DNA from: Aspidapion aeneum
Lineage: Eukaryota; Arthropoda; Insecta; Coleoptera; Brentidae
Assembly: GCA_963576565.1 (NCBI GenBank)
Contig: OY755044.1
Location: 52,587,347-52,651,346, forward strand
DNA length: 64,000 bases
Reading direction: 5' to 3'
The notes under the pieces are model-generated. The model made no database searches, was not told the origin of the DNA, and worked only from the letters and a program-made list of their open reading frames with translations. Positions 11,012-20,462 of this stretch are shown in pieces (positions within the stretch are counted from its first letter, which is position 1; each line of letters starts with the position of its first letter). Both the position numbers and the translations under genes were made by a program.

Positions 11012-12300
11012 ACAATTAGATCCCGGCGATAGATTTAATACAAATAGATCCCAGCGATAGATTTGTAAGTTTTGATGTAGAAAGTTTCTACACCAACGTG
11101 CCAATAAATGAGTCACTCAGTATCATCATAAACAAATTACAAACTGGTAAACTTCACGAGAAAACAACGCTATCGGTGGAGGGGGTGATGGATCTTTTGG
11201 AGCTCTGTCTCCGTAACTCATACTTTCAAGTGAAAGATAAGCTTTACGCGCAAAATGATGGACTCCCAATGGGCTCATCTCTTTCGCCAGTGTTAGCAAA
11301 CATCTACATGGAGTGGTTCGAGGACCATGCGATCAACACAGCAAGAGTCAAACCAAAACTATGGCTACGATACATGAATGACACATTTATTATATGGCCG
11401 GAAAATGACGACGAACTACAGAATTTTCTGCACCATTCAAACGGTATTCGACCAACAATCAAATGCACCATGGAATTTGAAAAAGATTCGGCCTTACCTT
11501 TTTTGGATGTTCTTGTCAAACGATTAGACAGAAACATTCAAACCACTGTATATAGGAAACCTACAAACACGGGACAGTACCTAAATTTTAAGTCTAATCA
11601 TTCTGTTGCTACAAAACAAGGAGTTATAAGAACTTTGTATTTAAGAGCCGTAAATATTTGTAGTAATAATGAATTCTTCATGAACCACAGAAATTAACAA
11701 CATTAAAGGGGCTTACAACAGAATGGTTATTCCGAAAAATCAATAAACTCAACGATATTTAAAATTAAAAACAAACTAAATGTTCAAATTCTCAAAATAA
11801 TAATCCGTTAGGTGTTATTAACATTTCATATGTTCAAGGGATTTCAGAAAACATAAGACGAATAGCTACACACTATAATATAAAAGCAGTATTTTCTTCG
11901 GGAAATACGATAAGAAGTTTTGTAACTAAAACAAAACCAGTCAATGCCTCAAATAATAAGGAATGTATTTACCAAATCCCGTGTGAGTTTGGTAAATCAT
12001 ATGTAGATGAAACGAAACGCCCTCTTCAGGTTAGAGTAAATGAACATCTAAAAAGTACCTGTTTAGGGGATATTGAAAAATCCGATTTAGCGGATCATGC
12101 ATGGTCAAATGATCACAGGATTCAGTGGTCAGAAGCTAAAGTTTTGCATAAGGAGTTGCATTGGTGAAAACGAAAGTTTCTTAAAGCTGCGTTTATAATG
12201 CAGAATAAAGAAGTTTTTAGTCAACCAAGCACGGACATACCAAACATATGGAAACCACTCCTTAAGGAAAACAGGCGTCTTAGGATTAAACAGGGGGCGG
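11012..12300 (+). pseudogene. Penelope-like element ORF: reverse transcriptase + GIY-YIG, broken
   Basis: Reading begins in mid-palm with SFDVESFYTNVP (about 11066-11103, catalytic Asp present), followed by NDGLPMGSSLSPVLANIYM and the catalytic box RYMNDTFIIW (about 11369). PLE enzymes normally have YVDDTF, so the first catalytic Asp is Asn here. After LPFLDVLVKR the frame breaks near 11697. A GIY-YIG-type endonuclease follows at about 11955-12060 (CIYQIPC ... SYVDETKRPLQVRVNEH; usually YIGET), then WxKRKFLKAAFIMQN and IPNIWKPLL at about 12160-12270. The family copies RNA at nicked target sites. N-terminal parts are missing, several stops are present, and two active-site residues are changed, so it is dead. 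Confidence 0.85.
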
Positions 12301-12376
12301 GCCGTCACACCTGTTTCACACGAAGTAATATAAGTAGTAGCCTAGAGACTAGATTGTTTAGTTTACACTTAATAAC

Positions 12377-12405
12377 GGTTAGAGATACTTACTAACCGAA
12401 ACGTC
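12377..12405 (+). other. Hammerhead-ribozyme-like remnant at PLE 3' region
   Basis: GGTTAG and CTAACC (12377-12382, 12392-12397) can pair as a stem, directly followed by GAAA and CGTC. That is the order stem II, GAAA, cleavage side in hammerhead ribozymes, which are known in PLE terminal repeats. The CUGAUGA box that should precede the stem is degenerate (CTTAATAAC). The same 3' segment recurs at 23111-23167. Activity is unlikely. Confidence 0.45.
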
Positions 12406-12676
12406 GTGTTTTAAAATAAATAAAGACAATGGAAGTCCGAAATTTTATTTCCATTACTTACATATTTACAAACATTGCCTACAGTAGGTAAATAACTAAC
12501 TCAGCTAATAGCGAATTTTTTGAGAAAGTTAGTTCGCAACTCCTGGTCTACTGACACTGTTTTGATGCAGTCAAAAATTGGCCCGGTGTAGTTTCAAAAG
12601 AATAAGAAAGTTTACGAATGCAACACGAGCTCTGAGAGCCTAGCATTGATTTTCTATTTTTTGGTTATAATTTTTA

Positions 12677-12960
12677 ACATATTTTCCTCGGTTTCGCATT
12701 GACGGCTCGTTCTTATTTTAAATATGTGGTTTTAACACAGTCTAAAGATCTATTTATTATAATAAAGTCTCAAGATAGTTTGCAGCACAACTTCTTATTT
12801 CTAAATACATAAATATATATAGCTGTAGGTACCTTTAGAGTCCCTGTATGTTGACATATTTAGATATATTATCCAAATATGTCAATATACAGGGATTCTA
12901 GGTACCTTTAGACATTTTAAAATAAAACCGAAACGCCAATGCGAAACCGAGGAAAACATG
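12677..12960. repeat. Nested palindromes
   Basis: Outer arms 12677-12722 and 12914-12960 are imperfect reverse complements (ATTTTCCTCGGTTTCGCATT against AATGCGAAACCGAGGAAAAC). Inside, 12828-12861 and 12875-12906 form a second, nearly perfect stem of about 33 bp (GGTACC...ACATATTT against AAATATGT...GGTACC). No coding sequence is present. It is probably a foldback-type MITE, or two nested ones. Confidence 0.65.
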
Positions 12961-13140
12961 TCAAAAATATTAAACAAAAAAAAACAATGTGAGGCTTCGC
13001 TCCTTCTAGAATTTGCCTGTACGATGAGTGTCTTTAGGAGAGCCCGTAGCGAAAAAATTGAATGAGTGTATGGGCGCACCCAGGTGACATGGTAGAAAAA
13101 TCCATCCGACTGCGAATGGACCACCAGTCAACAGGGTCTT

Positions 13141-13422
13141 ATGCCAATAACTATGCGTGCAGAGCCCGCCCCTCAAAATCTGCTTAAGATGGTTGCTTGC
13201 AGATGCAAGAAAGGCTGCATAGGATCCTGCACCTGCAGAAAAGCAGAACTGAAGTGCTCCATCCTCTGTTCCTTTTGCCAAGGGCGAAGCTGCAGCAACG
13301 TTGCTCCCATCATCCTGGATGCGCAGGACGAGAAATTGGACGATTTAACATATGAGGACCCACCTCCATCTTCAGAGAATATCCTTCCTCCTCCCCCTCT
13401 CCAACTGATCCGGAATGGATGA
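13141..13422 (+). pseudogene. CXC-type cysteine-rich domain fragment
   Basis: The frame contains APQNLLKMVACRCKKGC, then SCTCRKAELKCS, then CSFCQGRSCSN: eleven cysteines in about 34 residues with C-x-C, C-x3-C and C-x2-C spacing, resembling tesmin/TSO1-like CXC modules that occur at the C-termini of some animal proteins, many of them transposon-linked. The homology-like frame extends a few residues upstream of the first ATG (WTTSQQGL) until a TAG, so this is likely a C-terminal exon or fragment. An acidic Pro-rich tail (EDPPPSSEN, PPPPLQ) and a stop follow, with AATAAA signals downstream at about 13527 and 13618. I cannot name the parent gene. Confidence 0.5.
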
Positions 13423-13470
13423 GGCCCGGTTCTTCTAAGAGGACCAAGTAAAGTAGGGTTTTTGTATTAT

Positions 13471-13632
13471 TATATTTTATAGTTTATACATATTATGTTT
13501 ATGTTGTTTATTTTTAATTACGTTTAATAAAATATGTTTTCCAGATACTCCCCAAACTTCGATATATTTTATAGTTTATACATATTATGTTTATGTTGTT
13601 TATTTTTAATTACGTTTAATAAAATATGTTTT
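13471..13632 (+). repeat. 70-bp tandem duplication with AATAAA
   Basis: 13471-13540 and 13563-13632 are identical as read (TATATTTTATAGTTTATACA ... AATAAAATATGTTTT), offset 92 bp. Each ends in TTAATAAAATATG. The position downstream of the CXC fragment suggests a duplicated 3' UTR/polyadenylation region, which is inference. Confidence 0.8.
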
Positions 13633-13639
13633 ATATATT

Positions 13640-15150
13640 TTGGTTTTTGAGGAAAATACGTCGCCTAGCGGCCTCATTCTTACATTAAATTAAAGCTGAA
13701 TAAATTTTCTACAACTTTATTTCCCATGACTTTTCTCTAGAGCCAATATTTAGCCGATACGTGCTTTGGAATGTGACCGTATTCATCAATTTTTAGTTTT
13801 TCAAAAAAATTGCCGATATATGATTGACTGTATTTTAATAACGAATTGGCCTAGAAGGTTCGTCTTGGGCTTAAATTGTAGGAAATTTAGTTGACTTTAT
13901 AAAAGTATAGAATAATTAAATTCGAAAAATGCTGTCTTAACATAGTTTTTTCAAAAAAACTGAAATAAGTACCAATATTTGAGGTATTTTGAGTATCACA
14001 GGAGTAGCACAGGGTTTTGAGGGTTGCAAAATTGGGCATAACTTAGTCTCATGGGTCCTAACAATATATAAAAAAATCGTAGATACAGTCCCGTTTATGA
14101 TGTTTGCCTTTTTAAATGTCTCAGATGGCCTACATCGCCATTTTTAGTAGTTGCGTTTCGCTGCGAGTTGATACGAGTCGATAGCAGATACGCTTTGTGT
14201 AATTTTGGTTAAAATACTTGCCTTTTGTAGAAACAAACATGGCAAATTAAAAGCACAATTATTAATATTGAGAGTGAATACCTACTTGGATCGGAATATT
14301 ACTCCAGTTGTGTGGGAAAGATGGTATAGTTAAAGAACAACAAATCTGTATGCTGTGATTTAAATGAAGCACCACAACATAAGGTAAGAAAGTAAACAAA
14401 AGAAAGAAAATGGTTTTGTATGAAATATCGCATACCTAACGTTATAGGTAATCAGACAGGGAATGCGACAATTCACCGCGGACTATTAGCGGCCGGACCT
14501 TAAGCCGCGTATTCATTTGAGGCAGAATTCGCAAGCCTCACAGCGGGACCAAACGAATGCTTCGTTTGCATTCATGCTAAAGTGAATAAGCGCCTTAAAA
14601 TTGTTTGCCTTGTATTCACTTAAGCATGAATTGTTTGGCCTCGTAGCGAGGCACTTACTACAAAATTATTGTTTACATAGAAATTTAAATTTAATTTTCA
14701 GAAGCTACGGATCCGAATTTCCTTTACTGAGTGTCGAGTTCACGAAAACCTTAACAGACTGTTGCTGCCCTGCTTTTCCAAAATAGAAGAATTTTATTTA
14801 CGTTATTTATGTTACCTTATCTTTAGAGATATTTAAAATAAATATATTTTTTCATTGTTAAAAAAACATTTATTTTTCAATATTAGAAAAACATTTCTTT
14901 TTCACTGTTAAAAATAAATATTTTTTTAACGTTCGAAAAACACTTTAAAAAACGTTATAAAAACATAAGATTATTTTTCTAACGTCAGAAAACGGGTTAT
15001 TAAGCTTCTCTTTCACTATGAATATGACGTTAGAACCAACATCCAACCTAACGATATGTTTTTAAACTAAACAGTAGGTATTTTCACGTTATTAAAATGT
15101 TTTTGTGTTTAGTGGGAGGAACATTGTTAAGTGCAGACCAGCACACAGAC
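13640..15150. other. Unassigned DNA
   Basis: No gene could be supported. 14850-14990 shows degenerate ~30-bp repeats of the type GTTAAAAAAACATTT. The open frame 14601-14786 has no recognisable motif. Confidence 0.4.
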
Positions 15151-15159
15151 AGCTTACAG

Positions 15160-15369
15160 CACGGGCGCATTCAGGGGTGGAGGGGGCCCGGGGCCCGGGG
15201 CCCGGACCCCCCTTCCCCCCCAAGCCTTACATTTTTTTACATATTTTCGACATATTTCAGAAAAAACACAAAAAATAGCTTAATATTCGACATCATGAGG
15301 CTTCGACCCCCCCTCCCCAAAAGGCCTCGCTCCCCCCTCCCCCAAGACATAGTCCTGGATGCGCCACTG
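15160..15369. mobile_element. GGCGCACCCAGG-ended MITE, copy 2
   Basis: The left end is CACGGGCGCATTCAGG and the right end is CCTGGATGCGCCACTG. The flanks are CTTACAG on both sides (just before 15160 and just after 15369), an exact 7-bp target duplication. The interior matches the element at 10404-10675 (AAGCCTTA-ATTTTTT ... GACATCA-GAGGCTTCG) but is shorter. It has no coding capacity. Confidence 0.75.
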
Positions 15370-15773
15370 CTTACAGAGAAACCGCTGATTCAGACAGTAA
15401 AATAACACAAATTCTGTAATATTATGGATCACCATTTCATTCATTCTGTTGTCCTAATCATTTGGGTTGGTAGGTTACTTCCCCCAAGTATAAACAAATA
15501 TACTTCAAATAAACATTTTATTAATAATAAACGAAATAATTAAATAAACAAACTAACGCCATTTTTCTTGAAACAAACCACTAGAAACATAAAAGCAACT
15601 TATATATAATTGATGTGAATTAAATTCTTTTTGATTCGCCCAAGATTAAAATGAATTGAACGGATCAAACAAAATTCACTTATTATGAGGAACACTCGGC
15701 AGGAGAACATGACGTCGTAGGAGGTAAATTGTAAAATTGCTGATTTTGCTTTGCATTGATTTAAAATATTGTA

Positions 15774-15890
15774 CCTAACTTGGTGAAAGCCTCTTTACCA
15801 CGCTTGACGGTTTGACCAAACTCCGCTCCAAGTCGTTCGGCCAACTGCGATCACGTGTGGTAAAATATCACTTTCCAAACTTGACTTGTC
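15774..15890 (+). mobile_element. Crypton-family 3' end fragment
   Basis: It contains CTAACTTGG, then CCAAAC (15816-15821), TCCGCTCCAAGTC, GTTCGG (15835-15840), CCAACTGCGATCACGTG and CACTTTCC. The order and spacing match the 3' ends of the Crypton copies at 40.8 kb and (reverse) 49.5 kb. The related recombinase fragment lies 0.8 kb downstream on the same strand, so this may be the end of a neighbouring, separate copy. Confidence 0.6.
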
Positions 15891-16265
15891 AGATAAATAT
15901 CTATTATAACCTTTATGACATTTAATTTTATTTAATACTTAATTTTACTAGACCGGACAGGTCGAACCCGGAAATTTACAGGGTGAGCCAAAGGCAATAC
16001 ATGTAAGCCTGGGGAGACCTGAAAAGTTAATTTCCGGTCGTGTATCGTACGTATTTTTTTCGACTTAAATCCTCACAAACATACTCAGCATGTAATGTAA
16101 GGACATAAATATATCTACCTATTGTTTAATGTTGGATATTTGCAATAATTTGGGCTTATTGTTAATAAAACACATATTTTATATTACTTTAATAGAAATA
16201 TTAAACTCGGAAAAATTAACACAATTTAAAAACTGCCGCCAAGCTGTTAATAAAAGTTATGAACA

Positions 16266-16443
16266 ACTTGACTAAAATAGGGATCGGAAAATAGATTTTT
16301 TTTTTCAACCGACCAGAAAACATGCATTTTCTGTACATTTTTTTGTTCAGAAAGTTTCATTTTACAGTACAGGTTCAGATCAGATTCTTTCCGGTCTCCA
16401 AAGTGATCTTTATTTTTAATTTTCCGGTCCCTATTTCAGTCAA
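16266..16443. repeat. Short palindromic MITE
   Basis: TTGACTAAAATAGGGATCGG at the left pairs with CCGGTCCCTATTTCAGTCAA at the right (16423-16443). About 178 bp, no coding sequence. TSD not determined. Confidence 0.6.
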
Positions 16444-16692
16444 ATTAGCCATGACTTTGTGATGACAGCTTGTAAAAATTGTTTTGTTTCGACAGTTTTG
16501 ACATTTAAAAAAAAATCAATATGGCTGCCTTCCAATACTTTTAAATAAAAAACTTGTGTTTAAAGAGACTATTTATTATTTAAAAGAATATTAAGTTAAA
16601 TTTGGACTTAGACATAAATGATGAATTAAATCCAGAATAAATAACTGAAGCAGCATCAAATATACTATTATAGAAAATGATGTATTCCTTAA

Positions 16693-17640
16693 TTGGTGTC
16701 AAAAGTTAAATCAATTGATGAAAATATTCTAGTGGCATATTTTACCGAAAAATCAGCCACTTTAAAGTCCAATAGTTTATGGAGTTTATTTTCAACAATA
16801 ACAACTTGCTTATCATTAAGGAGAAATATTGACATTAGTCGCTACTACAAAGTTATTGCATTTTTAAAGAAAAAGTCTGCAGGATATAGACACAAAAAGG
16901 CCAGTGTTTTCAGTGGGGAAGAAATTAAAACATTTTTGGAAGAAGCTAGGGCAAGGCCAACATAAAAATAGAGGCCACGACCCTGAAAAAATCAGCTGTT
17001 CTCCCGGGGCTGAATTTTACATTGGGTCTTATGGGAGGTCAGACGTTTTTTTATGATATTTTCAAAATGGCACTACAGATTTCAGCAAAATTTCAGTGAA
17101 ATATTCTCAGACACCATCCCGATATTCCACCAAAGGTTTGTAAGGAAGCAACATGATTAAAAGGTTAAAATCTTCAAGATTTAGCATTCCTTATTTTGAA
17201 TTCAAATTACCCGCCATGTACCACATGCCAACTGTTATATTTGACATGTATTTGACTTTGTCATATGTGATTGTCACATTCGCTTCTGCTTTAAACTTAA
17301 GTTTTGTGTGAGCTTATAAGCGGCTATGAAAAATTAGGGCTTACTATCCATTTAAAAAAAATTGTTCTGCCAGAATAAAGTAAAAACAATCTCAAAAACG
17401 GCTTTATTTAAAAAAAAATCAAATATCCATGAACCTTCATTCCAACTTCGATATTTTAAAGACAATCAGCTGTGTCGTAACGTGACCATCAAAAAAAAAT
17501 CAGCCCCGGATGTGACGTCAACAAAGTGGAGGATCGTGGCCCGTCCATTTTGATAGCCCTGGCTAGGGATGAAGAGTTTTTAATGCTCAAAGTAAGTAAA
17601 ATACAAAAAACCTATTCGTATTCCATTGAGGAACTTATGA
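16693..17640 (+). pseudogene. Crypton-type tyrosine recombinase fragment, interrupted
   Basis: 16693-16943 encodes ENILVAYFTEKSATLKSNSLW ... NIDISRYYKVIAFLKKKSAG, then FSGEEIKTFLEEA. This aligns with the N-terminal SAM-like DNA-binding domain of the better-preserved recombinase at 49657-50834 (VFLAYFLDLSKVLKSNTLW, NLDISRFHKLTSFLKQK). After a MITE (16952-17561) the frame resumes with RDEEFLMLKVS (about 17566-17600), matching PDEIYLMIKVS. The catalytic domain is missing. Upstream codons back to about 16600 (DINDELNP) also look homologous but are frameshifted. A GTAAGT follows LMLK and could be a splice donor, but the better copy reads straight through here. Confidence 0.75.
16952..17561. mobile_element. 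MITE inserted in the Crypton recombinase fragment
   Basis: The ends are CAAGGCCAACATAAAAATAG (left) and, as reverse complement, CAGGGCTATCAAAATGGACG (right), with further inner pairing (GGCCACGA against TCGTGGCC; CCCCGGGGCTGA against CAGCCCCGG). The flanks are GCTAGGG on both sides (16945-16951, 17562-17568). Removing it rejoins the recombinase reading as EEA-RDEEF. The TIRs starting CA and the 7-8-bp duplication point to a hAT-like MITE. No transposase is present. Confidence 0.75.
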
Positions 17641-18220
17641 ATTCAGTTTTGCACTAAGTGCGGCTTTTTTGACACCGAATCTGAGGGCTCGTGCCGCACC
17701 GAAAACTTTTTCCCGCCATTAATTTTAAACGCTTATTGTTGTCGTGGGACGTAAAAATGAGTCCAGGTAGTGAGCGATTTTTTATTATTTTCTTCGCTGC
17801 TAGGTAGTAGCAGCGATGAAGATGAAGAGGAACAGTTTTGTGCAATGCAAACAATAAGAACGGAAACCCCAAAAATCAAAAACTTTATTGAAAATCTGAT
17901 TTACAGATTTAATAACAAATCGACTTATTTGTATGGATTTGGTTGACTGGGGCCCTAGGGCTAATTTTCCGACAGTTGGGGTTTTCTGGCAGCTATATTT
18001 ATAAGTAAAAATAAATATATTTTTTAATTCACTTTCGCCTCGAGTTGAGCACTGAGGCATTCGTCATAAACAAGTTCTAGAGTCTCAATTCTGTCCAAAA
18101 AAAGAACACGAGGGACAAAACCCCATTAGTGGAATGGAAATTTGTTGAAAAATATTTTCTTCAAAAACTTTTTTGAACAATTTAATCTTATGAAAAAAAA
18201 TTACTTTCAAAGATAATGTT
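17641..18220. other. Unassigned DNA
   Basis: No gene or complete element could be supported. The minus-strand open frames at 17654-18060 show no motif. Confidence 0.4.
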
Positions 18221-18374
18221 TGAACAAAAAATTTTTAAGAAAATGTTTTCAAACATTTTTTGTTTGAAGAAAATGTTTTTGAATAATTTTCCTTTTTTTG
18301 AACAAAAAAATTTTAAGGAAATGTTTTCAAACAATTTTTTGTTTGAAGAAAATGTTTTTGAATAATTTTCCTTT
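18221..18374. repeat. 78-bp tandem duplication
   Basis: Two adjacent units (18221-18298, 18299-18374) share TGAACAAAAAAATTTT, AATGTTTTCAAACA, TTTGAAGAAAATGTTTTTGA and ATAATTTTCC. The A/T-rich units also contain short internal inverted repeats. Confidence 0.7.
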
Positions 18375-18604
18375 TCAAGAAAATGTTATTGAAGTATTAA
18401 TATTACTTTCGAACAAATATTTTTTGAACAACCAAATTCCACAAGGCAGGAAAGTTAGGTTTAGTTGAAATAAACTTGTGAAATATTATATATGTATCCA
18501 AGGTGTTTCAAATCCTTATGTTCAAATTTTGGGAGCATAAAGTATACACTTCTGTTTAGATTTTTTTGAAAAACAAACGCGAAATACAGATACTCTATAT
18601 GTTA

Positions 18605-18757
18605 GTATACAAGCACAAGCCTGCATTTAACAACTGAGCTTTTTAAAATATTCTTATTGAGTTTTTTAAATAAAATCATTATTTATTTACTTTACGAATT
18701 TCTATTGTTATCTTAGGATAATATTTATGGGTGTGTAACTTTGAAACAAATAAAAAT
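18605..18757. repeat. Interspersed repeat that serves as empty site
   Basis: It matches 10290-10400 plus 10683-10710, but without the MITE: here TAATATTTATGG runs directly into GTGTGTAAC, whereas at 10.4 kb the same junction is split by the MITE and its TCATAGG duplication. Confidence 0.65.
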
Positions 18758-18982
18758 GGATATCATCTCCAGTGATGTGACAATTTTTTCAAAAATGAGA
18801 TTTTTGCATCAATTTGCCCTATTCATAATCGATATCCTATAAAAAATTATTTGAAAAAATATGTTATATTAATAAAAAAGGATTTGTACAGCTCATAATG
18901 GAAGTCATAGGAAGTTTTTTGTGTCTCCTGTAAAATTTCATTTTGAACACAAAGCACTTTTCATCGAACCAACGACGATATA

Positions 18983-19614
18983 CAGTGAAACCTCCCATAA
19001 GCGGACACTCACGGTTCCGTCGATTTTGTCCGCTTATTGGAGGTGTCCGCTTAAAAGAGGGAACTGCGAAATTTTGATATATATTTATTAAAAATTTTCG
19101 CTGCTTGAGATTTTCCGATATTAAATTTTTCTGCGATTTTTCGTGCTGATAGATGTTCCTTCCATGAAACGTTAACAACTTTAATTTTTCCACATAAAAT
19201 AAGAAGTTTTTTACTAGGCGCCATTTCAAAGAGATCTATTATTACCGAACTGAACAATAAACACAGCAGTCCCGCTGAATCAAATAATGTTGTAAATACG
19301 ACAGATGTATTTCGTCTCCGCATTAAAACGGAAAGAGGTAATTCCCCGGCTGCAGAGTGCATTGTTGCCAACATACTACATAATATTTATACTCATGTCG
19401 TGTTCCGTCCGTTTTCAGAGGTTCGCGTCCGGTTAAGGGAGGTGTCAGAATTTTTTAACCAAAAAAAAATTGTCCGCGTCCGTTTATTAGAGTGTCCGGT
19501 TATAGGAGGGAATTTTACATGTAAAGACATAGGCAAAAGCTTGGTTCCAACAAATTTGTCTGTCTAAAGGGAGTGTCCGCTTAATAGAGGTGTCCGCAAG
19601 GAGAGATTTCACTG
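18983..19614. mobile_element. Pogo/Tigger-type element, deleted
   Basis: The ends are CAGTGAAACCTCCCATAAGC (left) and, as reverse complement, CAGTGAAATCTCTCCTTGCG (right), with subterminal copies of GTCCGCTTA. TA lies on both flanks (18981-18982, 19615-19616). Pogo/Tigger elements have CAGT ends, TA duplications and a CENP-B-like transposase; a fragment of that is inside at 19051-19224. At 632 bp it is a deletion derivative. Confidence 0.8.
19051..19224 (-). pseudogene. Pogo/Tigger transposase N-terminal HTH fragment
   Basis: From the ATG at 19222-19224 the frame reads MAPSKKLLILCGKIKVVNVS, then SARKIAEKFNIGKSQAAKIF, the CENP-B N-terminal helix-turn-helix pattern (S-x-R-x-I-A-x-x-F-x-I-G-K-S/T). 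Only about 57 residues remain, so this is the DNA-binding start of the transposase without a catalytic domain. Confidence 0.7.
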
Positions 19615-20033
19615 TATAACAAAACAAAAAATGTGAGGTTATTGCACAGATTAAGTTAAATATTGGCTTGCCTACCACATGAGTGCGATTTTTCATTTTC
19701 CGCGTGTTCCATTGAAACTGCACTGGGTGCAAATTTTTGACAGCACCGTTCCAGTGTCAGTGCACCACCAGTGCTGCACACATTTTCCCAATGGAATACG
19801 CCATAAAATATTCATAGCACAATGACTACTAAGCTAAACAATGTTGCCAATTTGTATTAAACAAATTCTTTGGAAGCAAATTGGAATTCAATTACAATAA
19901 TTAATTAATTGCAAACAAAAGATTGGTACAAATTTTGCCATTTAAATTGCAAAAAAAGTTATGCAATTAAGCAGCACAGTCGTTTATAACGTTTTTTTTT
20001 TGTTTTACCATCTTTTTTATCAAAAAACTAATA

Positions 20034-20218
20034 CAGTCGAACCTCTATAACTCGAACCTGAAGGGACAACTAAAACAGTTCGAGTTATGGAGAGTTCGAG
20101 TTACAGAAACTCGAGTTAAAGAGATTTAAATACCTGTAAAAAGTGCAGGGACCACTTTAAAGGTTCGAGTTATAGAGAGGTTCGAGTTATAGAGGTTCGA
20201 GTTAGAGAGGTTCGACTG
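20034..20218. mobile_element. Pogo/Tigger-type MITE
   Basis: The ends are CAGTCGAACCTCTATAACTC and, as reverse complement, CAGTCGAACCTCTCTAACTC, flanked by TA (20032-20033, 20219-20220). The interior holds several copies of GGTTCGAGTTA in both orientations. It is 185 bp long and non-coding. The TIR differs from the 18983 element (CAGTGAAACC), so it is a second family. Confidence 0.8.
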
Positions 20219-20462
20219 TATAAAAAATGTATAATTTAACTAAGTACTGATATCTTTTTCTGTTTTTTTACAGTGGTGAGAAACCACACAAAAGTGAGCT
20301 ACAATAGCCCCACTAGTGGTCGCAGTGGAAGGGCTGCAAGGCCCACTCAATCATCAATCATCAAGTACTGAAATAGTAATAGTTAGGGCAAGATTCGGGA
20401 AAATCCACTTTCTAGAAGCATTTTATATTACTTTTTGGCAAATGGACAATTCCCCCTATTTT

